Shown here: positions 1-11,649 of the stretch, one piece after another
Position numbering within the stretch: the first letter of the stretch is position 1
Layout of the letters: the number at the start of each line of letters is the position of its first letter
DNA from: Berberis thunbergii
Lineage: Eukaryota; Streptophyta; Magnoliopsida; Ranunculales; Berberidaceae
Length of the DNA stretch: 64,000 bases
Reading direction: 5' to 3'
Assembly (NCBI GenBank): GCA_003290165.1
Contig: QNQO01000671.1
Coordinates: 310,001-374,000 of the forward strand
The notes under the pieces: generated by a model
The model's database searches: none
Told to the model about the DNA's origin: nothing
Seen by the model: the letters and a program-made list of their open reading frames with translations, nothing else
Translations under genes and position numbers: made by a program

Positions 1-83
1 TATTTGTCTTTCCAGGAAATGACGTTACAACCATTTTTAAGATAAGCATCCTCTTCAGCAGCTAGTCCTGAAGAGCCAGAGCA

Positions 84-1740
84 TTATGCTCGATGAATCA
101 GTCTGAAAGCAGCCCTCTTGTAGCGAGCAAAATCAAGGTCAACGCAAGGATGCTTTCCTCTAATCAGCTCCAGAAGCTCCAACCTACCCCGAATAACCTC
201 AGGCGAGATTAATGACCCCTTGTTCAACACGTCGAAATCCACCCCACCTACCAGGGCAGCGTAGTATGAACGCTTCTCCTCCAATAGTCGCTCCGCCTTA
301 CTAATACGACGAAGCCCCTCATCAATTGTGGATTCCAACTGTCATTCAATGGCCCATTCTGCCTCCGCCCGCCTCCTCTCGGCTTCCTGGGCCTCTAGAT
401 CAAAAGATCGCCGATCGACGACCACATCTAGATGTTTTAATTTGGCCCTGTTTCGCCTCAATTCAACATGAATTGATGCTAGATCAAACTTGGCCGCCCT
501 CAGTCGAGACCTCATATCGGCAAATTTTGTTTCGGTGAAAGATGCCACAACCCCAAGGTTTGCAGAAGTATCATAATTTTGCAACTGACCACTCATGGAA
601 TCCACCCGATAGAAACATCCGAATATGACATTCGCATGTCCGTGAAGGCCTTCTGCTCTAAAGCAAGAACCTTCCTGTTGGCCTTAGGGTGCAGCGAAAC
701 AGGACTGTACGACTCAAGGGTACAAGTTATCAATTCAGGACTGCGATAACGCGAAGCATCAACACGCAACCCAACTTCCTCCCCTTCTAGGTAACAAGGG
801 AAGCATAAGCATCTGGTTTGCGAAGATCGCGACATCCCAAGGGGAGAAGCCGCCCTGTTAGAAGGTTGGCTTTTCCTTGGAACAACAACAAGAGGCACAT
901 TCGCCTCCAAGTCAGCAAGCCTAGATGAGCTAGGCAGAACCACACTTATTTTCCTCGAACGATGAGCAACCACCCCCTCAACCGGTGAACCTGGCGTGGG
1001 GCGAGCACCATGAAAACCTTGCAACACCTGTTGTGCACAACATTGCCTGGCATTGTAACATCCTCAATGAATGTCAAAGGGAGCTTGATAAGCTCCCTCT
1101 CTATCCACCTCTCTTCCTCGCTAAGAAACAGAACAACGAACTTCCCTAAAATGGAGGAATAACTTCACAACCAGCACCGCATAAGGGATATACAAAGATA
1201 TGCATACGGCGACAACCAAGAAACTCACCAAGATCAAACTGAAAGTATTGGGACACTTTAAGACTCCCAAGCTTGAAGTATCAAGAATCCACCGAAGCTA
1301 AGAACCAAGCTTCTCCCAAGATTCAGCGTCGTCCGCTACCAAGCGCAGATAAGGATGGCAGTTCAATATGCAGTGACCCCTAGGATCCAATCGAGCAGCG
1401 GCCATGTAATGGATCACCGGCGAAGTCAAATGAAGGCCAGCATTATGAGCCCTTTTGAGGATCACAAGCAGAATTTTGAACCCGCTTGGAACCATTTAAA
1501 CGGGAGGCATACAAAAATTAACAAAGAAATGCCAGACGTCATCTGGAACTGGAAACCGAAGCCCAGACTCAAATATGCCTCAGTGCAAACCTATGTACCC
1601 TTCAGGAGGTACAATCGGGCCAAACCTCCAAATGCGAAAACAATGTCCAAATCGCCCGGGATATGGTACAAACTACGAAGCCTGATCAACTCAGTTTCGT
1701 CAACCAAGCTACCTTTGAAGAGCTAGATGCAAGTGAGAGA
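84..1740 (-). pseudogene. antisense ORF of element A (PF04195-like 'gypsy-type transposon' domain plus coiled coil), decayed
   Basis: Read on the minus strand, the N-terminal part (about 1740-1500) contains DETELIRLRSLYHIPGDLDI and then a GF-F region. Next comes VPSGFKILLVILKRAHNAG (about 1490). This order is typical of the plant 'putative gypsy type transposon' domain (Transposase_28, PF04195). Towards 600-84 follow charged, helical, coiled-coil-like segments such as QEAERRRAEAEWAIE and RGRLELLELIRGKHP. Stops and frame changes break it into pieces at 1298-1495, 593-1027, 342-605 and 84-338. Some breaks could be introns, since aORFs of Tat elements can be spliced. A matching frame lies antisense in element B (37310-37528 and 35430-35560). 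The function of these proteins is not known; this copy is not intact. Confidence 0.6.
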
Positions 1741-2039
1741 TAACAAGTCCTTGGGAGAAAGTTCAACATTGTCAGTCATCAGTAGAAAGAACAAATCAAA
1801 ATTTACGGCAATACTATGACTTGAAAGAACAATGCAGATAATAATAAGAAAATCTGCATCAAAGCGGCCAATATTTATGGGGAAGACAAATCACAATTTC
1901 CCTCCTTGAGCAGTCGCGTCCCCTTTAATGTTGTGTGTCACTCGAGAAAACGCTTCTAGTCTAATCATCACGACGGTACAGTCTCCTTTTCGAAGAGTCA
2001 GTAAACCGACTTAACGCCCCATTAACTTGGGGAAGTAGC

Positions 2040-2717
2040 TGATGATACATAAAAATGGCCATATCCCTGAGCCATGCAGGTGTTGCGATGATCTCGAAGA
2101 AATACGGGCTCCAGCATCAGCCCAACACTTATCCGGCCCATGCGGTTTCAAGCACGCCAAATTTAGTCCTCCAAAACGGACCCGAACTCATATAGCATGC
2201 TAGGCCCACACGTCTCACAACTATCCTCAATACCCATAAGTCCTACTAAGGCAAGTATCTTGAGGATCAACTTCGGACGGGCAACTACAACAACTATTTG
2301 CTTCCAACTAGGAAGCAAATACCAGAGTACATTCCACACATGAAACTCCCTTCTACGAATTGCTCTTAGATTGAAACTATCTCCCGCATATCTAGGGGCA
2401 CAGGGCTAGCATGGAACTACCCTCCTACAACACGACTCCTAATTAGAGAAGGATTTTCACGAAGATCTCCTTCCTAAATTACATTTAGGATGGCATGGTA
2501 GAATTAGGACTCCGACACTATAAATAAGACAAGAGGTTGGTAAGCTAAGGTACTCTACACATTGCCTGTTTACAGCATTATGCCTTCCTCAAATCCTTGT
2601 CTAACTTTACTATCGGAGTGCCAGCAGCCACCACAACGGTGGTTTGTGACTCATGTGCATTACTTGTGCAGGTCAGCGGGACTAGGACAAAGCAGGGAGC
2701 GAAAAACGACTGCATCA
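2040..2717 (+). repeat. 3' LTR of retrotransposon A
   Basis: The LTR is 678 bp long, starts TGATGATACA and ends GCATCA. It is preceded directly by a polypurine tract. It aligns along its length with the LTR at 10902-11574 and with the split LTR at 38069-38134 plus 44927-45500. A shared block, ATCGGAGTGCCAGCAGCC near 2613, recurs in all copies just downstream of the likely transcript start. The partner 5' LTR lies outside the window, so no target duplication can be tested. Confidence 0.8.
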
Positions 2718-5700
2718 GTGTTAGGTTGATTTCAAAGAGGGACAAATATCACAATGAAAATTTTAATTTTCAAAATGATCAACTATTTTTGGCAATGAAA
2801 AAATTAAGTGAAAATTTTATTTTGAAAAATCATAAATTATAAATTATAGGGAAATAAAAATGTAGAAAAGGAAGTGCTAATAAAGAGTATAACAAAAAAT
2901 GATTGAAAGAACTCAAAGAACTCGAGTGTCATATGCATTTTTAGATTTTACCAATCTTATTATTTATGTTTTGAATTATAACACTTGAACCATGACTTGC
3001 TCAATTCAAAACATTTTTAAGTGATTCAAGTTGTGTTTATTAGATAACTCATAGTCCTACAACTTTCGTGTTTTGTTGAGGTTGAGAATCGATCTCAATT
3101 GAGGGTTTAAATTGGTTGAAAGTTACCATATTTTGCATTTTTTATTTTGAGTTTGGGTTTCTCTGTTATATCAAGTTATGCATATTTACTGATTTTGGGT
3201 TTAATGGTTTCGACTTTGAGGGGATTTTGAGAGTCTTCGAGGGAGAGAGAAGATATTTGTAAGAAATTTGAGTGTGGGGAGAGATTTGGAAAAGATTTGC
3301 AAGAGATTTCGAAGGGGGGGGGGAACCGTTGTCGATTTGAATAGTGAGGGAAAAAATGGATTGTTTTTGTTTATATAGGTGGTGTGAGAAAGAAAGTCGG
3401 TGATGTGAGAGAGTAGAATGGTGTGAGAGAGAGGTAATGGTGTTGTGGAGTAGTCGTTGACTATTGAATAATTGGAAGGGTATGACATAATATATATGAG
3501 GCCTTTTATATAGTTTATCATAATTGAGAGGTTGCCATTAAATAGGATAAAAAGTTCAGTTTATGTTCACATTTAGAGTACCAAAGTTATCTTTATCAAC
3601 TCTTTGTTTTTACATGAAGATATTTTGGGAATTTGGCCAATACCAACATATGCCTTGTCGCTATTCCTTCAAGCCTTTGTGTTTTTAAGAAAGCAACAAA
3701 TTTTTAACATCACAAGTTCTTCTATCTCATAACACCAAACCAATTAATTTCTTTTTACCCGCTAACCCATACCACCAACCCCTTCTCCTTCCAACATCTT
3801 CTTCTTCTTTGATCTTCTTCCAACATCTTATCCTTCTCTGCATTTTATTCTCTCATTTCTCTTCTTTTCGTCACATCTCTCTTCCCTTTCCATCTAGGGG
3901 CACCCCCAAAGTACCTTTTACATATCCCCTCAATTCCCTTAAATTGAAATTGAAGACGAAGTCGAATAAGATTTAACCTAGTCCGATCAAGATCTTGACC
4001 TCAATTCCACCGTTGCCTCTCCATCTTCTTTTTGACCTTCCCGTCTCCTTTTCTATTTTTTCCTCACCCTTGTAGTAGCCTATGCGATGATGAGTTCCTC
4101 ACTCCCAGAGGCCGCCGCGAGGGAAAAAACATTTGACCCACACGGGGTCTCCTGTGAGTGGAAACTATGTAAAATGATGTAATAATTTTTTGCTTGCTCT
4201 TTTTTTTATCATCTATATCAATAGGTTTGCAAGCTTGAAACATTGCTCAACTCGGCCTGGACAGGCTTACTCCTAGTTGGGCTGTCATGTTCCTTGCAAT
4301 TGGCTTGCTCCATGATGTAGTTTTTTTTATTAAGTCTTTTATGCTTCTACCACTTAATGGCACTTAAAAGGTTTCCAAGCACGATGCCAAATGTTGAATC
4401 TAAAATTAGCTCGAGCATTTCATGTAGCTCATGATTGATAATGTATTTTTGAATTATAAAAACCAAAAAGTTGGTTGAGTTATAAACCAACATAAGTTGA
4501 GTGATTGAGCAAATTTAGAAAAATATGCGACTATGTCATAAAGTTCTATACATTGGTTGGTGAGTGATTCGCAAAATTAAATAATTCATAAAACATTCAA
4601 GAAGATTCAACAAAAGCGAAGAATTCACGATGGACCAAAAAATTACAATAAAATTTAAATTCAATATAAATGAACCACATGCCACAGTAAAAAAAAATAA
4701 GACTAAACCAAAGTCAAGCAAGTTGAGTCACCAAAAGTCAAACATCAAAGAAAATTGAAGTTCAAGAATGTTAAGGAAAACACAAACATGTAGATCAAGG
4801 TTCAAAGAAATAAACGACTAAAGACTTGTAAAACATGTGATCTGGTCAAACTCTAGTCATCTAGATAATCAATGGTCAAGTCAAAAGTCCAGTTAACCGT
4901 TCAGTAGAGTCATTATGCAAAAATGTCAGAAAGACTTGTTTAGTCGATAATACAGACATCTCTGGTTGACAATAACTCCGAAAATTGTTATTTATATATA
5001 TATATAACAGGATGGTGCTTGGGGTGGGAGACAAAAGACGGTTGAGATTTAACCAAATATATGAATCTAACGGATCACATAGAACTCAAAGCGCCAAGAA
5101 TGCATGGGTTTGATTCCCATACCCAACATTTTTTTATATTTATTTATTTTTCTTCAATTGTTGATGATGGTGGTGTTAAAAACTCAAGGATGCTCATATT
5201 TTAACAAGTTTTAAACTTTTATCATGCCAATGGCATGGGGAATACCCTAGTTTAAATACAAGACACTTCCTTAACTTTGCAACAAGGAAGAAAAGAATAG
5301 AGAAATATGTGCTAAGAGTAGTAAAAAGAGCTTAAGTGAGATATCAAAAAAGATTTTAAGAGCTCATTTAAAGTCTGCATTTGCTTGATTCATGCCCTAG
5401 AGAGAATGCCCCTTCCTCATCCTCAATCAATAAATATGTTAGGATGATACCTCATTTCTAATCTATAAACAAATCTTAGCAAAAAAAATTTCAAACCTCT
5501 ATTTAACAAAACTTCCGTCTAGAGAATATTAAAGTATTATATGTATACTCACTTGTTGAAATCTATTATGGACGAATTTGGCCTTGCGAGGTTGTGGAGG
5601 TAGTTTCTAGAAATGGGATCTTATTAGAGTAAACCTTGTACTATGGTTCATTGGTGAATTTAATAATATAATCTCATGACATTATGATGCCCCTCTACTG

Positions 5701-6785
5701 AGGAAGTAGCCAATCAAAGCCAATAAAACTCTGATTTAAGTAAGCCTCATTATATCATGTTTTGATATGTGGTTTGTTCTCTTCTCTTTTTACACTCTAT
5801 TAATCTTGTATGTCTAGTTTAATTGCTTGAGTTGTGTACATGAATTGTGTGCGTGTGTGTGTTTAAGACTTGCATGATAAACCGGTGAAATTCATTTTTT
5901 TAATCAATGAATCTGGTTTTAGTCTTATTGCATGTTTTTAGAACTAAAAAATTAGTGGTTCAACCATTTTTTCAAGTATAAATCATTGTTTGATTCAAAA
6001 CTTCTATTATGTTACATTTGGTCGATCATACGTCATCAGAACTGTAATTTGTCTTTGAGTTATACTGATATTCGACGGTTGGGTGAATCAAATAAATGTA
6101 GTGGCAGAGAACTATTTGTAGTTAACTTCTTTAGAATTCCAACACCGTTTCCAATGTGTATAAGTGATAAACTTCAAATTGAATATTCCTTGCAAAAGTT
6201 TTCTGAGAAAATCTATTTAATTTAATCGAAAAGGCTATTCAACACCACCCCGTCTAGTTAGGGATGGCAATAGTGCAGAATGGGGTAGATTTGCCATATC
6301 CGTCCCTGCCTAGCCAAGAAAAAACATCCGGGCATCCGCTCTGTTTAACCATTTATTTATTTTTTTACAAAATTTACCCCATCCCAAAATGGCCCCATTT
6401 ATACACCATGAACTTTTAATAGATTGGAGATCCCCACCCCTCCCCAACTAGGTTTAACTTAAAAGATCATTATGGCAATAGCCAATAGGCTGGGCAACCC
6501 ATTATGGCAAAAACTCGTTCATTTCCAAGCCTAATGAGGTTTAATTGGCCTAGAGCCCAAAGAAAATTTCAAATGTCTTTAGGCTAGTTTTATAAGAGCA
6601 AGCAAATAACATGGTTGACTGTTAGGTGATGTGGGACTATGTCTGTAACATGAAATTTGAGTTTTGGCTAAGTAACTTGAAACTTTACTTTTATATGATG
6701 TTGGACTATAATTTGTGAATGAACAATTTAAAGATAGGAAAGTTAATTTGGGTTATACTTAGTATTTGGGTTATACTTTTATATG
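2718..6785. other. AT-rich intergenic DNA, no supported gene
   Basis: No reading frame here has recognisable protein content; the short frames are low-complexity or lack context. A purine-rich GTGAGAGA-type stretch lies at about 3220-3450. A short TA run occurs near 4990-5007. A stretch beginning TAGGGATGGCAATAGTGCAG (about 6260) resembles the terminus of hAT-like plant elements, but I found no matching opposite end. Confidence 0.5.
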
Positions 6786-7612
6786 GTGGTGATGGCGGCA
6801 ATGGTTGTGGTATGCTAGTGGTAGTGTATTTAATATTTGGCTTGAAAATTCCTTGCTAAACCTTATTCTATCTTGTTGGTGGTGATGATTACAGTGGTTG
6901 TGGTATCATTGGTATGGTAATGGTGGTTGTTGTTGGTTGTGATGACGATGAGTGTGGTTGTTGGTGGCGGTGATGATAATGATGGTTGGATTGTGTATTT
7001 AGTAATTGGCTTTGATAGTCCTTGTTGAATCTTATTCTGTCTCATTGGTTGTGGTGGTGATGGCAGTGGTTGTGATTTTGGTATCGTGGTGGCAGTGGTG
7101 GTGACTTTGGATATGGTTGTGGGTGGTGGAGAACATGGCAATGGTTGTGGTTGTCGTATGGTGGTTGTTGTTGTTGTTGGTGGTGATGATAGAGGTGGTT
7201 GTTGTTGGCTGTAATGATAGATGGTCGTGGTGGTGTTTGTGGTTGTGGGTGGCAGAGGAGGTGGTTGTGGTTTTGATTTTGGTATTGTGGTGGCAATTGC
7301 TATGGCTTTAGGGGTTGTGGTGGAGAAGGTGGTCAGTATGGTTGTGAAGTGTTGGTGACGATTATCCTATGGTGGTTGCGATGAGTGTGAAATGTTGGAG
7401 GTTATAGTTCTATAACATGGTGTATGCGGTGAATATGGAGGTGATGATGAAATTGTTATGAGTGTTGGTAGTTATGGCTGTGAAGATAGTTATGCTAATG
7501 CTATGGTGGTTGTATCAATGAAGTGATGATGGTGGTTGTAAAGGTGGTCATGATTACGCTATGGTGGTGCCAATAGTTGTAAGGGTGGTGATAATTATGC
7601 TATGGTGGTAGT
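6786..7612. repeat. degenerate GGT/GTT-rich minisatellite
   Basis: About 800 bp consists of imperfect repeats of a short TGGTGGTGATGG / TGGTTGTGG type motif. The strand asymmetry is strong (G and T on the plus strand). It produces several overlapping long frames on both strands rich in V/W/M or in P/H/N/T. These are by-products of the repeat and not genes. Confidence 0.75.
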
Positions 7613-7701
7613 GGTAACAAAAGAAAAAATAATAGTCATTTTATCATGCAATTAAATTAATGAAAATAATTTGATGATAAACTTGGTAATGTTAACTTAA
7701 G

Positions 7702-8837
7702 TAGGGGCGGAAACAGGGCGGATTTGAAAAAATCCGTCCACGTCAAGGATCGCGGATCCTCGAATCTGCCTTGGAAAACCAATTCATTTGTTTTGTTAAA
7801 ACCATCACAAATGGCGGATATCCGCCCCGCTCCGCCCGCCCCGATTAATCGTTTAAAAAAATTTCTATACAACCTCCATTCTCTCTGATTTGCAGGTCAA
7901 CCCACTACTCTCTACTATCTATCCTTTTACAGTTTTTCTGTGTTTCACTCCTCGATCTCTCCTTGTTTTTCATCCTTGAAATCTTTCCATGACCCAAACA
8001 AATCTTTCCATTTCTTTTTTCGTTTCTATATTAGTAACCAATTTTAGGTTTTCTTTAGATCTTGCAAGCAACAGTAGCAAAAGGCATTGCAGATCTAGGT
8101 ATTTCATTAGGGTTTACAACATTGCTAGAACAAAACTCTAGAATGGCAACTTCATTTCTTGCTCCAAGCATTCTCAATGTAATTGCTTCTTTTTCTTCTT
8201 CTTCAGTTTTGATGATATGATGAAAGATGAATCCCCCCTTTTTGATAGGAACAAATCTGAGCCGACTTATTGAATTCAAACACAAATTTGTACAAAAAAT
8301 CACGACTCTAACAAGTGAAACCAAGCACATATACAACAAATTTAAGGGAAATGGGTGTAATATTGTTGTTGCTGCCAAGTCGCACTCGACTTCCATAAGA
8401 AGTCAACTAATTTTTATTTATTTATGTTGCTTTCAATTTTGATTATTTCGTTGGAACAAAAAGAGAAGAAGAAGAATAAGAGAATTAATGAAGAAGAAAA
8501 ACAACTGAAGAAGAAAACACACACAATAAGCGACGGTGGCTGGAGTAGCGGAGGTGACTGGCAAGTGGCGAAGGGTTCTCTAGTGAGTGTGATGCGATGA
8601 AAAAAAGTGGAAATTAGGGATACAATTTAGGTTTTATGTTATAAGGGCAATTTAGTAATAACACATAGATAAGCAGATATCCGCAAGGCAGATATGATAT
8701 GACCAAATCAATTTCCGTGTATAATCCGTAAATGATACAATTTGGATTCTCGAATTCACCCCGAAATCCGTCAAGGCAAACCTAAATCCTCTCGATTAGG
8801 TGAATATTCGTATAAATCTGCTCAATTGTCAACCCTG
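7702..8837. mobile_element. non-autonomous hAT-like element
   Basis: The left end reads TAGGGGCGGAAACAGGG and the right end reads ATTGTCAACCCTG, whose complement begins CAGGGTTGACAAT, a hAT-type terminus. The flanking 8 bp are AACTTAAG (7694-7701) and AATTTAAG (8838-8845), 7 of 8 identical, as expected for a hAT target duplication. No hAT transposase (BED finger or dimerisation domain) is recognisable in the 1136 bp. The terminal repeats are short and imperfect. A related half-sized stretch lies at about 9139-9314, again ending CCGCCAACCCTAC. Confidence 0.5.
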
Positions 8838-8845
8838 AATTTAAG

Positions 8846-9481
8846 CAATGCAAGTGAGAGTCTAAGAATTTGTTTTGTCTAACATCCTTTAAAAATCAGC
8901 ATGCAAAGGTTTATAATTCTATAAAAATACAAGAATTTGCACTCTTTTAGATGCGAGTCTAAGATGTTTTATTCCACATTCTCTAAGAGGTAAACTTAAG
9001 AAGCCTATACTTGTATCAAACTTTGGGCGCAATTCATTGAGTTTGACTGAGCGTAATTGGTTGGAAGCTTTGTTTGCTTGGATATGACAACCCAAAAAAT
9101 TACATAAATTATATATTATACATATATAAAATCCAGTAGCATTGAGGTGGATATGGCCAAATTTATATCCGCCCCAAGTTCATGAAAATTTTGGTTTTCT
9201 CCCTTGAATCTGCCTCAAAATTTGTTAACCTAAAACCATATCTGCCTGAGTCGAGAGGGTGCAAGGCAGGGCTGATATTCGTTTAAATGAATATTCCCGC
9301 CAACCCTACTTTTAGTCTTACGCATGAGCATTGAGCGCATTCTCAATAATGGCAATATGTCGTTATGGTGCAATACTTTTACAAACTCCACTCCTAGATT
9401 TATACTCACTCTGATGCTTAATCAATGACTTTTAAGAATGTTGAGAATGAGAAAGGGAAAGCCTATAACATGTTTATTATT
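8846..9481. other. intergenic, with a fragment related to the hAT-like element
   Basis: No gene is seen. The segment 9139-9314 shares phrasing with both ends of the 7702-8837 element (GGTGGATATGGCC, TGAATATTCCCGCCAACCC). It is probably a short deletion derivative. No clear target duplication was found. Confidence 0.4.
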
Positions 9482-9690
9482 GGGTTATTTACCTTTTAGC
9501 CCCCACTAATTCAGGCGAAACCCTACTTGGGTGCCACTGGTTATTTCAATTCAATGTAACCCCTATTTTTGTATTTAATCGTTAAGTCAACTCGTTTGAC
9601 TACCAGAAAACATTAATATTCTTGAAATACCCCATTTACCCCTCACCAGCACGTGTTTCCCCCCTCTTCCCTCGTTATCCCAACGAAACA
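9482..9690 (+). repeat. left TIR of the Mutator-like element
   Basis: This arm is the inverted counterpart of 46090-46270. Blocks such as GGGTGCCACTGGTTATTT and TTGAAATACCC occur in the same order and spacing in both arms. The arms have diverged by scattered substitutions. Confidence 0.75.
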
Positions 9691-9984
9691 GAGTTTGTTG
9701 AAGAAGGAGATAGAACCACAATCTAAACTGGACTGAACTACATAATTGCATAGCCCTTGATGTTATGAAAGACAAGTCTGTTTGAGCCAATGCTCCCATA
9801 ATCTCCACACACCCCCTTTAATTCGCTGTTGGTTGAACTAGTGCAAAATTCTTTTTGGAGAAGATGGGTACCAAGTGGTAAATGTAGGAATTATGCGGGC
9901 GTCAAAAAGAAAATTCTGTATTTTTTTTTTAATATGGATTATGTGTCAATTAATGTATAATTGACTTACTTTATTTGTGAATGG

Positions 9985-10520
9985 CCAGAATATTCTTGTT
10001 TGAGTTCTCAATGGATGCTAATGCCAATGCCTATGCAATGACAATGATCAATGCAATGACCATTATAATCCAATGCAGTGCAATGCAATGACCAACATAA
10101 TCCAATGCAATGCAATGACCATACTGGATTGAAATGCTGAAATTAATGGCCATGCTGAAAATCACAAAATGAAGAACCACCAACCTGCTGGACTGAAATG
10201 CATGGATTGAAATGAACTAGCAACTTCCCATTATAAAATGAAAATGCAATGACCAACAACCTAAAAATGCAATGCATTACCAACAACCAGCTCAAACTAA
10301 AAATGAAATAACCTGCTCAAACTGAAAATGCAATGCAATGCTATGCTTAAACTGAAAATGGATTGCAATGCTCATACTAAAAATGCAATGCAATAACCTG
10401 TTCAAACTCAAAATGCAATGAAATGCTCAAACTGAAAATGCAATCCAATGACTAGCATCCTAAAAATGAATAACATTCTTAAACTGAAAATGAAATGCAC
10501 GGACTTAAATGAATCACTTG
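9985..10520. repeat. degenerate AATGCAATG-type tandem repeat
   Basis: Units built on AATGCAATG, spaced with phrases such as CTCAAACTGAAAATG and ATGACCAACA, recur about twenty times over 500 bp. The repeat is irregular and lies inside the left half of the Mutator-like element. No coding content is seen. Confidence 0.6.
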
Positions 10521-10901
10521 ATATAAAATTAACATTCACAGAATCTGCTTAACATTCACAAAACTTGCATTCCCAATTGAAATGAATAACTACTCAACTA
10601 AAAATGTTGAAATTAAGATTAGTCTTACATTGTTTACATACATCCCCATTGTTTCTTGTCACTCCATCAAATTTGTACATCATAACCTGTGAAACTAAGA
10701 TTAGTTTTACATCAGATATTCATTTGTCTAAACCAAGTAACCATTATCATTTTTGAACTTACATGACATCTACCTAAAACTGACATGCCATTGTATGTAT
10801 CATCTATACTAAAAAAATATAAACCTATACCCAAAAACACTGTTTGTAACCATTCATTCAAACATATAAATGACATCTACCCAAAAAATTGTCATGCCAT
10901 G

Positions 10902-11574
10902 TGATGATACACAAAATGGTCACATCTCTGAGCCATACACGTGTCATGATGATCTCGAGAAATTATGGCCCCAGTGTCAGTCCAACACTGACCCTGCCCA
11001 AGCGGTACCAATCCCGCCTAATTCAGTTCTTCAGACGGACCCAAACTCTTACAACATGATAGACCCACATGTCTCACAACTATCCTCAATACCCATAAGT
11101 CCTACTAAGGCAAGTATCTCAAGGATCAACTTCGAACAGGAAATTACACAAGCTCTTTGCTTCCAACTAGGAAGCAAATACCATAGAACAATGCACATAG
11201 GGAAACTTCCTTCTACGGGTTGTTCTTGATTTGGGAACTGTCTCTCGCGTATCTAGGAGATGAAACTTTCCTCCTACAGCACGACTCCTAATTAGAGAAG
11301 GATTTCCACGAAGATCTCCTTCCTGAACTACGCCTATGATGGCCTGGTAGAACCAAGACTCCTGCAATATAAATAAGACATGAGGTTGATAAGATAAGGT
11401 ACGCTACAAATTCTTTGTTTACAACATTACATCATCCTCAGATCCTTGTCTAACTTTAGCATTGGAGTGCCATCGGCCACCACAACAGTTGTCCATGGCT
11501 CATGCGCGTTACTTGTGCAGGTCAGCAGGTCAGTGGGACTAGGTCAAAGCAGGGAGTGGGAAATGACTGCATGT
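10902..11574 (+). repeat. 5' LTR of retrotransposon B
   Basis: It starts TGATGATACA and ends near GACTGCATGT. It aligns with the LTR of element A (2040-2717) and with its own split 3' LTR. A TATA-like TATAAATAAGACATGAGG lies near 11368, and the conserved ATTGGAGTGCCATCGGCC near 11461 follows it. This is the expected order for promoter and R region. Confidence 0.8.
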
Positions 11575-11598
11575 GTTTGATGCCGGCTTGTGGGGATG
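11575..11598 (+). promoter_or_regulatory. probable primer-binding site of retrotransposon B
   Basis: TTGATGCCGGCTTGTGGGGA follows the 5' LTR directly. It resembles the TGGCGCC...TGTGGGA type primer site of many plant Ty3/gypsy elements, with changes. The primer tRNA cannot be named with certainty. Confidence 0.5.
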
Positions 11599-11649
11599 AA
11601 AAAGTTCCTAACTTTTCACTAGAATCGTCCCCCTTCAAAACCCAGAGAG

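Larger units (their letters stand above)
1..2717 (+). mobile_element. LTR retrotransposon A (Ty3/gypsy, Tat-like), 3' end only
   Basis: This is the 3' part of an LTR element whose 5' part lies outside the window. The order read on the plus strand is internal region with an antisense reading frame, a purine-rich tract ending ACTTGGGGAAGTAGC (about 2025-2039), then an LTR beginning TGATGATACA at 2040. The LTR matches those of element B (10902-11574 and 38069-45500). The antisense coding remnant also matches the one in B, so A and B belong to related families. No gag or pol is visible in this portion. The assignment to the Tat branch rests on the antisense ORF and the type of LTR and is an inference. 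Confidence 0.75.

Noticed and set aside
3201..3521. 106-codon frame
   Set aside because: Low-complexity S/T/L/P content from a purine-rich stretch; no family features.
5030..5135. Possible tRNA-derived SINE (GGGTTTGATTCCC, like a B box)
   Set aside because: No convincing A box, poly-A tail or target duplication was seen.
7042..7311. Long overlapping frames on both strands
   Set aside because: They are made only of P/H/N/T or V/W/L runs from the GT-rich minisatellite.
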